Of a stretch of 64,000 nt of DNA, positions 23,367 to 36,044 are shown piece after piece. How positions within the stretch are numbered: position 1 is the stretch's first letter; every line of letters starts with the position of its first letter. The notes under the pieces are model-generated. The model was not told where the DNA came from. It saw only the letters and a program-made list of their open reading frames with translations, and made no database searches. The DNA comes from Drechslerella dactyloides. Taxonomy: Eukaryota > Ascomycota > Orbiliomycetes > Orbiliales > Orbiliaceae. The translations under genes were made by a program, and so were the position numbers. The DNA lies in NCBI GenBank assembly GCA_020064725.1, contig JAGTWJ010000013.1, positions 682,001-746,000 on the forward strand. Reading direction: 5' to 3'.

Positions 23367-25563
23367 TCACCAAGAATACGCCTCCACCTCAAGCTCAAAC
23401 ACTGTGTTTCCACGCCTGGCGGCGGCAACAACCAAAGCCCTGACGTCATCGCAGAGCCCTCCCGGCCCAGATACGACGACTCCAACTCTCTCCCATCCTG
23501 CGTCCACCTCGTTGTCCAATAGCTGCTTGATGTCCAACCTCCTACCGATTCTGATGTCTTTATCCGCAATGCCATCGAGAGCTGGCTGCAGATCATCGAC
23601 GAGGCATCTCGCGGATTCTTTGACGCTCCAAGCGAGCTTGACGTTCCAGTGGTTGTTCACGAAGGGCAGCAGCCCCGTGACACCAATGCCGCCACTGATG
23701 AGCAGCAGTCTATCACAGCGGAGGACCTCTTTTGTGGAGCTATTCGGATACGGGCCCTCGAGGAAGGTTAGAAGGTTGTCGTTTGCAGCGAGCAGCTTTG
23801 TGGCTCCAGCTGATTTCCTCACGTACATCGTCAGCCCCGCGGTGGCAGGATGCGGATGGCTCCGTTGCGGCGTCGATTGAACTTGCGATGTCGATTTGAA
23901 GGTTTCGTTCTTCTCCACATCGGACCCAGATGAGGAACGCCGCTCTCCAACCGGTTCTATTGAGTCATGGCTGGCAGACCCGCCGTGGCTGTTCGAGATA
24001 GCCGGCTGCAGTAGAACAGTCGACAGGACCGAGAACGGGTGATTCTCCCACGGCCGAAGAGGATGCAGCGTCGGGAAGTAAGCATACACATGCTTACCAG
24101 GCTCAGACCCCCATCGTATCCCCGGAACGTCGATGCGAACATAATCCCCACCCAGCTCCGTAACCTTCGCCCGTCGCGGCCTAGCCACCACGACACGGGC
24201 AACACGCATCAACCGATCGAAGAACCACACCCCGATGATACAGTATATCCAAGTCTGGTACCCACCCAGCCACTTGTACAAATCATAGGCATGGTACCAA
24301 AACCCGACTATCACGACGACCGAAAACACTATATGCGAGATAAGGAAAACCTCGTACGCAAAGCTGCGCACGAAGAGCTGGCTGCCGAACGTGAGGATCA
24401 CAACAGCAACGGTGGCAACGATACCCCAGATCCAGTACGGCTTCACGACTTCCATCTCGTACATCCCCTCCTTCTTGTATATGTACAGCGCCAGCACCGA
24501 GTGCAGCAGCGACTGGAGGGCAAATATCCGCGCCACCCACCGGTGTAGAATGATAAATGTTGAATGCGACCAGTTTGTCGTCCAGAGCAGGAAATTATTC
24601 CGGCCGGCAAGAAGGAAGACTAGCGGTGCGAGAATGTATCCGAATACACCGGTGCGGTACATTACGTACGAGAGAATCTCGTAGTATCGACTTGCGTACC
24701 ACGCACTTGGTTGCCGAGACTGGTATCCGATGCATGTAAAGATGATATTCAGGGCCAGGAAGAGTACGACGTATAGGGCTTGACCGACGGTGGGCGCGTT
24801 GCCTATGAGGTATGGTAACGGGCGGACCTGGTAGGAACCGATGGTGCTCGGCCAGACGGCGTAGGGCCTGAGCTTTCTGAACAGCGTGGAGATAAAGGGC
24901 AAGTATCCGAGGAGCGTGAGGACAATAGGTAAACCGAACCCGGTAACCAGCATGACAATTCTACAAAGAACATTCCGTATTAGCTGTGGAACCGTCATCA
25001 GCGTCAGAGTATATGGGTGCTAACCCGTAAGCGTTCTCAATGGTAGTCTCCCGCTGGATCGAAGTCAGGACATTCCACTGCCGAAGATAAACGTCCGGCG
25101 AAACGATAGAGGTAGCGTTCAAATCCATATCGCCGGCCTTGAGCTGCACAGTAACCGGCTCGACAACATGCGCGAGAGCCTCAGCATACGACCATTTCGC
25201 CGGCACGGTCACAGCACCAGCTTTTGTCTGCCCTGTGGCCTCCGTTTCCCAAAACCACTCAAGTTTCGACTTGGGCACGTCGTATGCTGCACACTTGGTA
25301 TGCATGCACCATGCCAAGCTGGTTAGGTATGGCGTATTGGAAGCCCAGCAGTCTGAGGTCGTCGACATTGTCATCATGCCGATGGTTTGCCCCATGCTCG
25401 AGCAGTCTAGCATCAGCGATGACAGGGACCGTAAACAGGACATGGCGCAGAAGGGATCGTAAGGGCTCGCGGGGAAGCCGTTCAGCTGGCCTTGTCCTGC
25501 GACGGATGTTGCCAGCATCAATGTCGCCAGGGACACCGACGGAAAGGCTCGACTCCGGCCCAT
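23367..25563 (-). CDS. ferric/cupric reductase, FRE family (flavocytochrome b)
   Basis: Two minus-strand exons, 25563-25025 and 24960-23367, join across a 64-nt intron (GTTAGC...TTTGTAG) in phase, giving 710 residues. A signal peptide (MGRSRAFPSVSLATLMLA...) is followed by a cysteine-bearing extracellular domain, then about seven membrane spans. The ferric-reductase transmembrane domain holds the bis-haem histidines in HRWVARIFALQSLLH and FLISHIVFSVVVIVGFWYH. The FAD site is WENHPFSVLS, and the NADPH-binding start is LLISGGIGVTG. FRE proteins reduce extracellular Fe(III) or Cu(II) at the plasma membrane using cytosolic NADPH for high-affinity uptake. Length and motif order match the family and no break is seen. 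The substrate metal cannot be told from sequence. Confidence 0.92.
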
Positions 25564-25669
25564 GATGGATACTGTCGTATATCACTTGCTGGAACAAGCA
25601 GAGGTAAAGGCCCAAGGAAATGATCCTCAGGAAGAGAACTCACGAGATTATCGATTGACTGACATAAGA

Positions 25670-25720
25670 AGCAGGCACCTCTGCCACTCTTAAATAGAGC
25701 AATTGAAAACTGGTTTCCTA
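25670..25720 (-). promoter_or_regulatory. TATA-like element upstream of ferric reductase
   Basis: On the minus strand GCTCTATTTAAGAGTGG lies about 125 bp upstream of the reductase ATG (near 25685-25701), a plausible TATA box. Confidence 0.35.
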
Positions 25721-27384
25721 TTCGATTTCATTTTGAAGCGGGGAGCTACCTGCTACTCAGGCCCGCACAATGCTGATATCTTCGCGATTCGCAATTCAAC
25801 GGTCGCAACCGCCATCCCAATCCTAAAGAACTAATTGGTAATGGATACTGGTGTTCTGGTCGAGTCTGGAGCTCGTGGAATTGCGTTGGTCGTGTTGGCG
25901 CCCCACAGCGCGCTTTTGAGAAGGTTTTATTGCCTGTTCGGGGATAGTCTGTCGCAGCGTGGGGCCGAGCCGGCAGCATGCCTGAGAGCTCCAGGTGCTT
26001 TGGAGCTTGTGGCACCATACCCATGCACTGTGTGTCTTTTGAAGAGCATCCCATGATCTTTCTACTTGTGGCTAGTCGAGCTTTATGGACCTTTTTCTAT
26101 GAGAGCTGTTTTATAGTGAGTGGCGTGATATCGATGTCCGCATATACACGCGCATAGCGCGACATACTCAGGAACCCTGAGAATTCAGGACGGATAATAT
26201 AATCAGCTCGTTCTCACATTTCAATGCGTATATATTTGCATATGCGTAGATTTGCATCTTAGCTACTGTGTGATGGTCGTGACTTCTACGGCGGCCGTAG
26301 AGGCGGAACCAAAATGGTAATAGCGGAACGCGGAGAACAATCCTCCCACTCATACGCTAGGGATTACTACACATGCAGACATTGGCTGTACTTAAGACCC
26401 TGAATTCATGAATGTGGTACGAATTGCTCGTCTCTTTTCGTTGTAACCTGCGTCTCTACTCAGCTCATCTTGCTTCTTACCCCGAGTCTAATTATTAGTG
26501 GCATGTCACCTACATCTTGATATATGCATAGTCTCAAGCCTTAATTCCATGATAATTTGGCCGAAACAGCCAGAAAAAATTTGCTCACCATTGAACTACT
26601 AGTAGGTAGACCAAACAAAAGACACGCTATATATACATAAAGACCGAGGCCATCGCCGGAGATCCCCGTAAGAATTCCCAAACCGACAGGGATGTTGACA
26701 CATGCAAATAATGCAGAGCAGCATTGAAATTAATCTCGAGATATTTTACTAGTCAATCAAAGAGAATCAAGGGACTAATCTGGTGCTGGTATCTTACTAC
26801 CTAGGTTATAGCGAGCAGTTGGTCCTTTTACGTTGAAAGACGGAACCCCAAGGCTAGTAACGCGAACGGATTTGATACAATGCTGCATGTAGATCACAGG
26901 TTACATGTCAAGCTAGGAAATTCTACCAGCTGGCTAGGGAGATCAAATTGTTAAGAATAGATCTTATGCCCACGGTGAACATGATATATATAGATATACA
27001 AAAAATTGGAACAAACTATAGAAACACTCATCTACAAAGGAGACGATGCCAGCTAACGCCGGTATCATAAACAGCCACTGCAGGTAATCAATCGTCGTAG
27101 CTGCGAATGTAATATCGTCGAGACCATACCATTAAGAGGTAAAGTGTAGACGGTCTAGTCAAACGCATGATGACAATTGGTTCCAATATATAAATGAACA
27201 GGCTCTGAGCTCGGGTGTTCATGTTTCAATCCAACGAACGTCCGCTATCTTATTAAACCACTACACTTAAATCGATCTCAGCATGTGGGCCATTACTTTA
27301 CGGATAAGAATGGAACGGGGAATTTGGCGTAAGGTGCTTACCGTTCTTGATCTTAAGGTCTCCGTATTTTTTTTCGGCCAAGCC
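25721..27384. other. gene-poor spacer
   Basis: About 1.6 kb with only short frames. AT content rises from 26150 onward. No RNA gene recognised. Confidence 0.4.
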
Positions 27385-28368
27385 TTACCAGGCTTCCACA
27401 ATAGCTATTGCACAAGCTGCGGCGGTGAGTGCAGCGTAGTTCTGCCATCGCTTATTCTTATGACTATCCGCGTAGTCGCAAACGCCTTTGACGGTGATAC
27501 ACGGCAGATAGTTCCACAGTCCGGCCGCTTCCATATCGAAGGCGATAGCGCCGCCTCGTCTGGCGATCCTATCACGCTCGGCACCGGACCTCAAGACCAT
27601 GTCACCAGATGCGATAGGCCCGAAATGAATATCTGGCCGCCGTTTGCGCCTGCTTTGGCGCACCAATCCACTCCTATCACATCCCACCTCCTCGCACGAG
27701 GCGCGGGATGCTTCTACACACATGCCCCTATTGTTTTGGCACTGTCGAGCGGCACAGCTCCGAGGATTCTGGTGGATATGCCAGTAATCCGACCGATAGA
27801 GATTGTCCACGAGCCCGTCGGTTATGGGAGAGTCCAACCTCGCGAGAGTGGATGCCAGATGTTGGGAAGTGTTCTCCGTCAGTATGTGCGCTCCCGCCTC
27901 TAGGTCTCGTATGAACCCTCGGAGCCCGAGACTCTGTCCACCAAGGCCATCCTCCAGGTCGTCCACATTCTCAAAGCGTCCGTCAATTCGAGCGCCGTCA
28001 TCATATTCGATGACCTCTTTCGCAACGACAACGTCGCCGAGCATGATATTGTTCAGCTCGCCGGGAACACCACCGCAGATTCCAACAAGGAGGACTAGCC
28101 TGATATTTCTAAAGCTTCGTCTCAGGTGACTCGCGGTGATTGATGCCGGAACTTTCCCAATGTTGGGCATATGCGCGAGGACGACGTTGTGAGAGCCAAT
28201 CCTGCCAGTGCTGTACACATTTATGTCTCCAGACAGTTCACCCAGTCGTCCAGCAGCCTGAGCGTTTCTGTCCCAATTCGCTTGGTCCATTACCGCCATA
28301 AAAGCACGAGCCTCTAGCCGTAAGGCGCATACAGCGATAACCTCGGAGTCATCATACGCGGCAGACAT
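27385..28368 (-). CDS. purine nucleoside phosphorylase/uridine phosphorylase-superfamily protein, stand-alone
   Basis: A single exon encodes 327 residues from the ATG at 28368 (MSAAYDDSEVIAVCAL); the frame is open upstream to an ATG at 28437, but those 23 residues look like leader. Family landmarks in order: EVIAVCALRLEARAFMAVMD, VYSTGRIGSHNVVLAHMPNIG, VLLVGICGGVPG, DVVVAKEVIEYD, IHFGPIASGDMVLRSG and the closing block FDMEAAGLWNYLPCITVKGVCDYADSHKN. This PNP_UDP type is common in fungi as the N-terminal domain of NACHT/ankyrin or TPR STAND proteins; here the chain ends with TGG TAA right after the domain. The TGG/TAAG end could also be a splice donor (G|GTAAGG), but no downstream NACHT sequence follows on this strand. 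The stretch near residues 205-240 is cysteine- and arginine-rich and atypical, possibly a locally shifted frame or an insertion. Activity on nucleosides is unproven. Confidence 0.8.
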   Translation of the reverse strand: MSAAYDDSEVIAVCALRLEARAFMAVMDQANWDRNAQAAGRLGELSGDINVYSTGRIGSHNVVLAHMPNIGKVPASITASHLRRSFRNIRLVLLVGICGGVPGELNNIMLGDVVVAKEVIEYDDGARIDGRFENVDDLEDGLGGQSLGLRGFIRDLEAGAHILTENTSQHLASTLARLDSPITDGLVDNLYRSDYWHIHQNPRSCAARQCQNNRGMCVEASRASCEEVGCDRSGLVRQSRRKRRPDIHFGPIASGDMVLRSGAERDRIARRGGAIAFDMEAAGLWNYLPCITVKGVCDYADSHKNKRWQNYAALTAAACAIAIVEAW

Positions 28369-28437
28369 TCTTACAACAACCTGGAACAAATATGCGTAAA
28401 GGCTCAACCATAAGTTTATATTCGAGGATAGTATCAC

Positions 28438-30545
28438 AAATGTAGCGGCAGAGAGTCAGGCACAAACCTTGATGTGATTCCCAGCTCAGATATTTATATA
28501 TAAATGCCGGGTCAGTATCGACCGCTGTCTTATATACTGCGAATCTCGAGGAAATTGCCGTAATGAGATATATTCGTATATTAGCCAAAAAGAAAGCGTG
28601 GATCGAGATATGTAGGAAATAATCTTGGTAGTTTTGCAATGTTGATGTGAGCAATAGGTGCTCTGTATCTACATATTTATACCCAGAAGCCTCTCATCAG
28701 GTAGTCGTAAACTACTTGGCACTAGATGTAGGCCGGCGCTTAACGGTACAGGGACCTTGCGGCACATTACGATTGCAATATAGCAAAAGCGGGGCTAATT
28801 GTCGCACTGGAGCTGAAGGTGTGGTACAGCCTACATGCTCGTCTCGGGTCAGAGATACTACTACGCCAGTCCTGCAGTTCGAGTTTCACGCTTCCAGTTC
28901 ATTTCAGGATGGAGCAGGGGTGAGTGGTAAGCATGGCGGCAACTTCTGGACCGGCTAATCCATCCGCTAGGATGATACATTCTTACAATATGAGGTAGCT
29001 ATAATTAGTGTCTGAAGCCGCTTCAGGTACCGGCCGAAGTAATATAGTTCGGGTCATAGGCACCTGGCGTTTGACAAGCCCATCAAACGCGTGAAGGATG
29101 TGATAAATCAACACTACAAATTGCAAAGTAACCCAGAACGCCGTTAACGTGCCCTATAGATCTAGCGGCCTATCTTACAACAAATTTAAATCACGAATGA
29201 GACTATGCCGGATCATGACCTATCAGATTAAACGGATATTCGAGGATCGGAATACTCTTATAGAGGCGTGATCTTCGAGAATATATCGACGCCCATAGAT
29301 ACAAATCCCATCAGAAGCCGATAGTGAGCGTCAACGGCGAGATCGGAGTTTCGGCGCTTCTGTAAAATTTGGCGAGGCTTGGATATGGACGCAAGATATA
29401 TAAATAGACCTTTGGCATCGTATGATTTGCCGGGGGCAATCATAAGGATGCGTTGAAGTGGCACAGACGAGGTCCTTTGCGCGGATGTGGGGCTACCGCT
29501 GTGCACGATCCTAATGTAGGCTGTCGGGCGGCTAACTGTTGAGTAATGGACAAACAGCCACCGGAAATCCGGAATCAATGCCATTTGATATCATGATGCA
29601 TCGACGACATTACTGCAATGTAGTCAATGAATCTGACCCCAATTCAGTCCGAGAATCCACTTGATATGCATATGGGTCGAGCGAATGTCCTGATCACCAT
29701 AGGCGATATCAGATCTACCTAGGTATCTGTCTGTGCAGACAAGAGAAATTTGAGGATACGAACGTACAAGTCAAGCAGCCAGGTCAGTTTGCATTTATTA
29801 TATAAGGAAGGCAATACTGAGTTCACACCCGGCGTAGCCAAACTCGAGTCGACGTCTGCCGACCACTTCGAACCTTGATGCTAAATTACATGATGATCGG
29901 CTTCCCTGGGCAATATCTAAAATGGTCTCGCTTAGAATCGCCTCATGGGAGTCACTGAGTATGTGCAAGATCTGTCAATTTAATACTGAAATCTGTTCCT
30001 CGGGGAGGTCTTCGATATCACTCTGTAACATTGCCGAAGGCCACAATCAGAGCCACCTGCAGAGGCTGACCTTGATGACATTTGTATCATAGTACAAATG
30101 TACAAATTGCAAAGGTTTACTGATAATCCAGCTTTAAAGCGCTGATAGCATGATTGCAGCCGATATTCTCGCTGATCGAAGGCTGAAGGGCTTGCCCTCT
30201 GGATTACGTGGCTTCGATTTATATCTCACTCTCATCAAATCGCTAATGCCACTCCTACTCTTCTGGCTAGACACATGAGCACAGTCTCTCTCTTTTCAAC
30301 AGTCAAGCTATACCCCTTGTCCTTCGTGGCCTACACTTATACGGTAAGCCTATAGGAGCCCTCGCAGTTGTTATTTCGCGAGTATCAAATATCGGCCATT
30401 TGCTATATAACTATTCCATCGAAGACTATCTAAAGCTTCAATAAATAACGCAGTTTTACTAATAAGCAGAATTCAGGCACGGGCTCTACAATACAATCTC
30501 GTTCGAACTCGTTACCAAGGAGAAGTAATCAACGCAGAATTCAAA
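28438..30545. other. gene-poor spacer
   Basis: Over 2 kb of AT-rich sequence with only short, motif-free frames on both strands. Confidence 0.4.
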
Positions 30546-30956
30546 ATGCCGTGCGCCTTTATCGACAAACGAATGCTCGAATATAGCACAGAGAGGGCAT
30601 ATTGCACATCCGTGGCTCTGAAAGATCATCCTCATCTGCACCAGTGGCAGCCGGTTAAACAAAGCGCACCTGGTGGTGCCAAGTGCGAATACTACAGATT
30701 CAGAATAGCCCGTTTATTCTCATTGACAAATGCCGGTAGCCAGGGGTTCTGGGCCACTGGTGACTATCGCCAGACGGCCTGCCACTGCAATGAGGGATTC
30801 TTCATCTTTAATAGGAGCTTCGACAAAGCACGGCTCGTCACAACAAATCAAGAAAGCGTTGAGTGGTTTTTGCGCCACAGCGGAGATTTCGAGTACGAAG
30901 GGCCCTGGAAGTTGGGAAGCGCCGGGACACCGTACAACGAACTTATCACACTTTAG
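30546..30956 (+). CDS. small protein of unknown function
   Basis: A single exon of 136 residues with an even, protein-like composition and several aromatic motifs (CEYYRFRIARLF, GFWATGDYRQTACHC, FFIFNRSFD). No signal peptide or membrane segment. I do not recognise a family. It may be intact or a fragment; the ATG lies 5 bp after an AGAATTCAA stretch with no strong promoter feature visible. Confidence 0.45.
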   Translation: MPCAFIDKRMLEYSTERAYCTSVALKDHPHLHQWQPVKQSAPGGAKCEYYRFRIARLFSLTNAGSQGFWATGDYRQTACHCNEGFFIFNRSFDKARLVTTNQESVEWFLRHSGDFEYEGPWKLGSAGTPYNELITL

Positions 30957-31671
30957 CATTTTCACCTTGTCGGGTTGGTCTCGGCAGGGTCTGGTTTACG
31001 AGATCATGTCGGGTACTAATATATATTGTTGTAACTCGATGAAAGGTAGAATGGTGATCTACACCCCTACAACGAGCTCTGTTGATTAATGAGATCATAC
31101 TTGCAAGCGGATCCAGGGGGAAAGAGACATCAGAATAGAGTAGACTTAGCCTCATGGCCGATCAACTCCAGAGTGGAGAGTTCGGCAAAATATAATCAGG
31201 GGCATTGGGATGCGAAAGCCAGAAGTCAAGCAACCATTAGCTCCACAATTTGATAAGATAGCGGTCGAGAGAGCAGCTGCTTGTTGAATCTTGAGGGGGT
31301 CATGATGCGCTGTTCACTGTAGACTCCTTTCATCTTCTTGAAAAGGCATATGGCCTGGCCTACGGACTCAACATCGAACTAAAGCTTGCCCCTCAAAATT
31401 TAAAACTTAGATGAATTTTTGATTGATAGATTTCAGAGTGTGGTATCATGAAATGGATATAATACTATTCCAGCCTCCATTATTTGACTCAGAAGCTGGA
31501 CACAAAGAAAGTAACGATTCTAGCCATACTGCCAGCATTATACGCAGAAACGACAAGAAACAAAAACCAAGATAATTCCAATACCTCCATTTTCTATTAG
31601 TAGTGGCGAACGATTTAAAGATAAAAAACAGGTTGAAGAAGAAACAGCATGCAATCAACGATGACAGTATC
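30957..31671. other. intergenic
   Basis: No gene seen. A copy of the recurrent motif (TCTGGTTTACGAGATCA) lies at 30990-31006, 34 bases after the preceding stop codon. Confidence 0.4.
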
Positions 31672-33018
31672 TTAGACTTCCACCTCGAACTTCTCTCCTA
31701 GCAACCCTTGAGCCCAGGTCAATATATCCTCGGAGTCAATGAAGAGTGAACGCGTAAACTCAATGGCTCCGTGCTCATTGTTAGACCCGGTATCCTCTCT
31801 GCTAAGCCCCGCAATGACCATTCCTACCCACACGCTTCGACCATCCGTAATCCACGCACCGCTGTCACCTGCTCGAGAACGAGCGCCGAGGTAGCGCTTG
31901 ATAGTTCGCAGCCAGGTAGCTTTGGTCTTGTCGAATTCTTGAAAACGAACCAAGGTCTCGCCACGGATCGTGCCTCTACAGTATTGTGTCATGCTGCTGT
32001 GGAGCCTGACCCGAACGCTATCCTGGGCCGTACGGTGGCCGCGGATAAATCTTGATTCCGCGGAGAAACCGATGTGCTGTCCTGTCATGTTCATTCTGCC
32101 CGGACATGGTTTAGCAGGCCGAATTAACGCGATATCTTTGACGTTGTAATAGTCGGCTTGTTCAGCAACAGTTTGAGTGTTGAATCGCGATGCTATACAT
32201 GTACACATTCCAAAAGTGGTCTTGGCAGGATCTTCGAGGAGAGATTGAAGCCTCATGTCGAACTGACGGACCATCTCCCGTTCAACCTCGCTACGAGAAG
32301 GATCCTCAAGACGTTGCAGATTGCGCTTTCGAAAACTTTTGATGCGGGTCCCCGCTGGCGAAGTGGCTTCCTTCTCATATTTTGCAGTCTCTGGCTTACT
32401 GGATAATAAATGACCAACGGTGACAGCGTATAGATTTCCAGAAGCACAGTCCTTGATGTACCCTCCGAGGGTAGCGGAAATCCTTGGTTTCTCACGCCAA
32501 CCAACCGTCGAGCCAGGGTGAGGCGCTGGGGCGTATAGGGGCTCATTGCGAATACCCCCAAGGAGGTCAAAGCTCCCGTTGACGTATTCGATTATGAAGC
32601 AGCCTCTTGGATCGATAAGGCTTTAACACTGAGACAAGTCCAATTCTTTGACAAAAATTTGGACGCACCAGGACTTCGACTTCCGACTCCATTCTAAAGT
32701 AACTGCCTGGCAGTCCACTTTGGGATGAGATTTCAGCTTGCTGCTGATGTTCTGCGCTAGTTTCCGAAAACTTGATTGCTCTTCGATGGTTGGAACTCTG
32801 AGTTCGGGTTCCTCGTAGTCAAATTCCGTAGAGAAAATAGTGGAGGGGTCTGGTCTCAGCTTGGTAGTCGTTGCCATCTTGTCTCTGGAGTGTTCTGTAG
32901 GTCTAAAGGTCCGAAGCAGGAGTTGATGAAGATAATTTGATGGTTTGGATCCCGGATTGTTTGATGGAATAGTCTCAGGGGCCCGGAGGCAGACGCCGAG
33001 GCTCGCTGTTGAACTCAT
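31672..33018 (-). pseudogene. trypsin-like serine protease-fold protein interrupted by one in-frame TAA
   Basis: One minus-strand frame stays open from 33018 to 31672 (448 codons plus stop) except for a single TAA at 32623-32625. Coding character is unbroken on both sides: IFVKELDLSQC before, then DPRGCFIIEYVNGSFDLLGG after. The C-terminal part shows a trypsin-like triad in order: His in AVTVGHLLSS, Asp in VKDIALIRP and Ser in RAGDSGAWITDG. The first part (residues about 48-130; likely start MATTTKLRPDP at 32877) has no known domain. Trypsin-like domains also occur at the N-terminus of fungal STAND proteins, but no NTPase follows here. TAA can arise from CAA by one C-to-T change. No intron with GT-AG ends of normal size removes the stop, so this is probably a nonsense allele, or two separate polypeptides; a sequencing error is possible. 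Confidence 0.65.
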
Positions 33019-36000
33019 GAAGAGCAGTTTATCTGGTCGCGGCCCCTGGTGTTCTGCAGATCTAGCTTCGAAACTACGAGAGCTGTTTGCTCTGGAGGTT
33101 GAAATATTTTTTTAATTTTGAAGTGATTGGTGCTGTTTATAATCTAGAGGTTTGATCATCGCGAGAAAAAGAAAATGACGCGAAGCTACTCCGTAAACAT
33201 CTTGGAAGAACAACTAGCTTTAGCTTGCTATGACGCCGAATGAGCTTTAGTATTATCTGAGCGAGTGGCTTTGGATACGCCTTTGTATATTGACCATATA
33301 AAAACTGAACATATATGCCACCTTTCGTTCCTTTTGGGAACTAAACACAGGCATTATTCTCCAAGCTCGAGTCTACAATGACGGATTTGACTATTCAGGT
33401 ACCTAGTTACCCCAGTGGAAGGAGTCTGAGCGATCATATCCCGTCTAAGAGAATATTCGAATTCATTCAAACGCAGGGATTTCGAGTAGGTTTGGAATAC
33501 TTATAACGTTGATTGTTTTCCGCAGATTTCAAGTTTCAGGTTATCGGATGAACGCCTCGGGCGTGCCTTTGCGAGCCAAAGGACAGCGGGCTAGCTTCGC
33601 GAGACACGACGAGAATGGATATTATAGAGCAGAGTGAACGCAAACGCTCGTCTCTATCGGTCTACTATTGGCGAGCACTCCAGAATCTCGGGGCCGGAGC
33701 ATATTGACAGTGCTGAAAGCCCTGTTGAGCACACAAACGTTTGATAGCAGACTATCTAGTTATATTCTCAACAGCGAGCCGGCGGCTGGCCCCGAGACTA
33801 TAGTTATATCATACAACTCATGGGCTCCCCAGTTTCTGCGACTTTGCTCGCAAAGTCAACCAGATACCCCGCGACAGCGGTCGTAAATTGTTTCTTTCTC
33901 GGGCTACAACACAAAGTTGACTTGTCGTCCCTTCACCATTTAAATATCCTTCTCGTCCTCCCCATTCTTTCATTCCTACCTTCACTTCTATGTCTCTATC
34001 TCCTTATAGTCACCATCTACAGCAGAGCCATCTCTTACGCCAGTTCATTATCTCTGGGCGTCTGTTCAGCTCACCATACTCACTTCTGTTACGTATCCCA
34101 AACCTTCCAAACCTCAAAAATGCAGTCTCGCACCGTGCACCTCTTGGACTCTTATCACCATCCATTTCGATTCGATACCCCATAGGTATGGATAGACTAT
34201 TGAATCACACACTCTCCAAATAGCTAATGCGATAAAAACTTTGACGTCGTTTTAGTCAATCTACCGCGTAGCTAGTGTAGCAGAGTAGCGAGCTAGTGTG
34301 CACGCGGCACTATCAGACCTCAACCGCGTTCGAAAGTAAGTCCCTAAATTCCGGATCCCAAGCAATAGAGCTGGAACTCGAAGAACTGCTTCTCTCTCAT
34401 CCATTGTGCGCTGCCTTCATTCATGAATATCCGTCCTTGCCTATGCATCTTACACCATATTCACAAAGGCGGCACCCCTAATCCAAGTCATGTAACCATC
34501 GGAACCAAAAGGTTTCATGATTGCTTCCGCAGGTGTATTCTCATCGCGGCCCGTTGACTCACCCATCAGCCCCTCGCTTTCTATTATCCTCATAGCTAAC
34601 TAGCTCTATTAGAGACGATAGCCAACAACAAAGCTATGACTTTCTATGAAATGCGGGATACAAGGCTAGCAAAACTCCGAATCTACAGAGAGTATCGGTG
34701 TGCCATCCCTTGGGCGACTCCTATCAGCGCAGATAACTAACAGTTGAACGCTGCCCAGGTGTCTTAACCAACTAACCCACCGGAAGTCTCAGGGGGTTCC
34801 AAAGACACAAGCACACTATTAGACGGACAGGGCACGGTAGCAGATGAACATAAAACAGATGGGCTCCCTCAAAAACTGCGGATGCTGAGTTAGCTCCTCA
34901 ATACAGTTCTCGATAGAGCCAACTACGCGCCTCAGTTCAAGAGGCCTACTCGGCACCACCTGTCACACGCCGTTGTAGATGGATCTCCGCCGTGATGCTC
35001 AAGTTCCCCTTCACGGCTCCCTCGCACACGCCATCGATAACCTGAGAGCGAAATGATGGGGAAGCAGAGAACGGCCAGATTTGTCTTTATTTCGCAGGTA
35101 TACTGCAACCACAGAATGTTCTACCAACCAATACACCATGACAAAGTGTAACTGATTCGCCCATCCGAACAAATCGACAGATAATCGCACGTAGTTTTAG
35201 AAGAATCTTCTCGTGCTGCAAGTCTAACCTTTATTTCGGGAAAAACGACAAAAGGCTCTCTTCTACAAGGATCATAGACAAAAATAAAGTGATGCTCCAA
35301 GAAGGTACGAAAACATAACAGGACACAAGAATCGCCCCGACTACATAGCCGTAACTCGAAGCGATTACCATAGACTTCAATTTGACGCATTCATACACAA
35401 AGCGACAAAAAAGACAGAAGTGGCACAAGCCGCTTTTGGCGGGACCGTCCGCGTCGAACCCGACGAATCAGGCGATATCAGTACAGTCCGATGGCTCTCC
35501 TACAACTCATAGAGCCGTCCGAAGATCAGATAGTCCTCACACGGATTGAAAGCAGCCAGATGTTCAAGTTGGCATGGCCTAACGGAACCCAACTCGACGC
35601 AGCTAAACCGAAGAGTGCTTTCTAATATCTCCAATCTCGAGATTCCAACTGCAACTTCTGGGAATCGCCTACATCTACATGACTTTGACCACAAGATGGA
35701 CCCCGCAATATGGGACATTCTTCATGTGAGACACTCCACTATTCTCCTTTAAATGAACACGGCAGGAAACTAGTACTAACATCATGAAAATAGGTTGATA
35801 GGATAGAAAATTGAGCGAAGATAGCTCGGTACTATCGCATTCCGAAAGGAGTCATGGAAGTCGTTAGCGCGCCGAAAGGGTTTTCGATTTGCTCAATCAG
35901 ATTCTCCCAACCTGACAAAAGCATTAGTCCTACAACTCACATATCGAAGCGACTCTTAAGGCATCGGACCTTAATCGCCCACAGAGGGCAGCCGCGACAC

Positions 36001-36044
36001 ATGCTCTTTGCGAAATGTTCTAATTTCCTGGGCCGGCTGCTTTC
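33019..36044. other. gene-poor region
   Basis: About 3 kb without a supported gene. A CT-rich, leader-like stretch lies at 33930-34010, and motif copies at 33590-33607 and, more diverged, 33784-33799. Helicase-like remnants may begin before 36044 but cannot be read. Confidence 0.4.
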
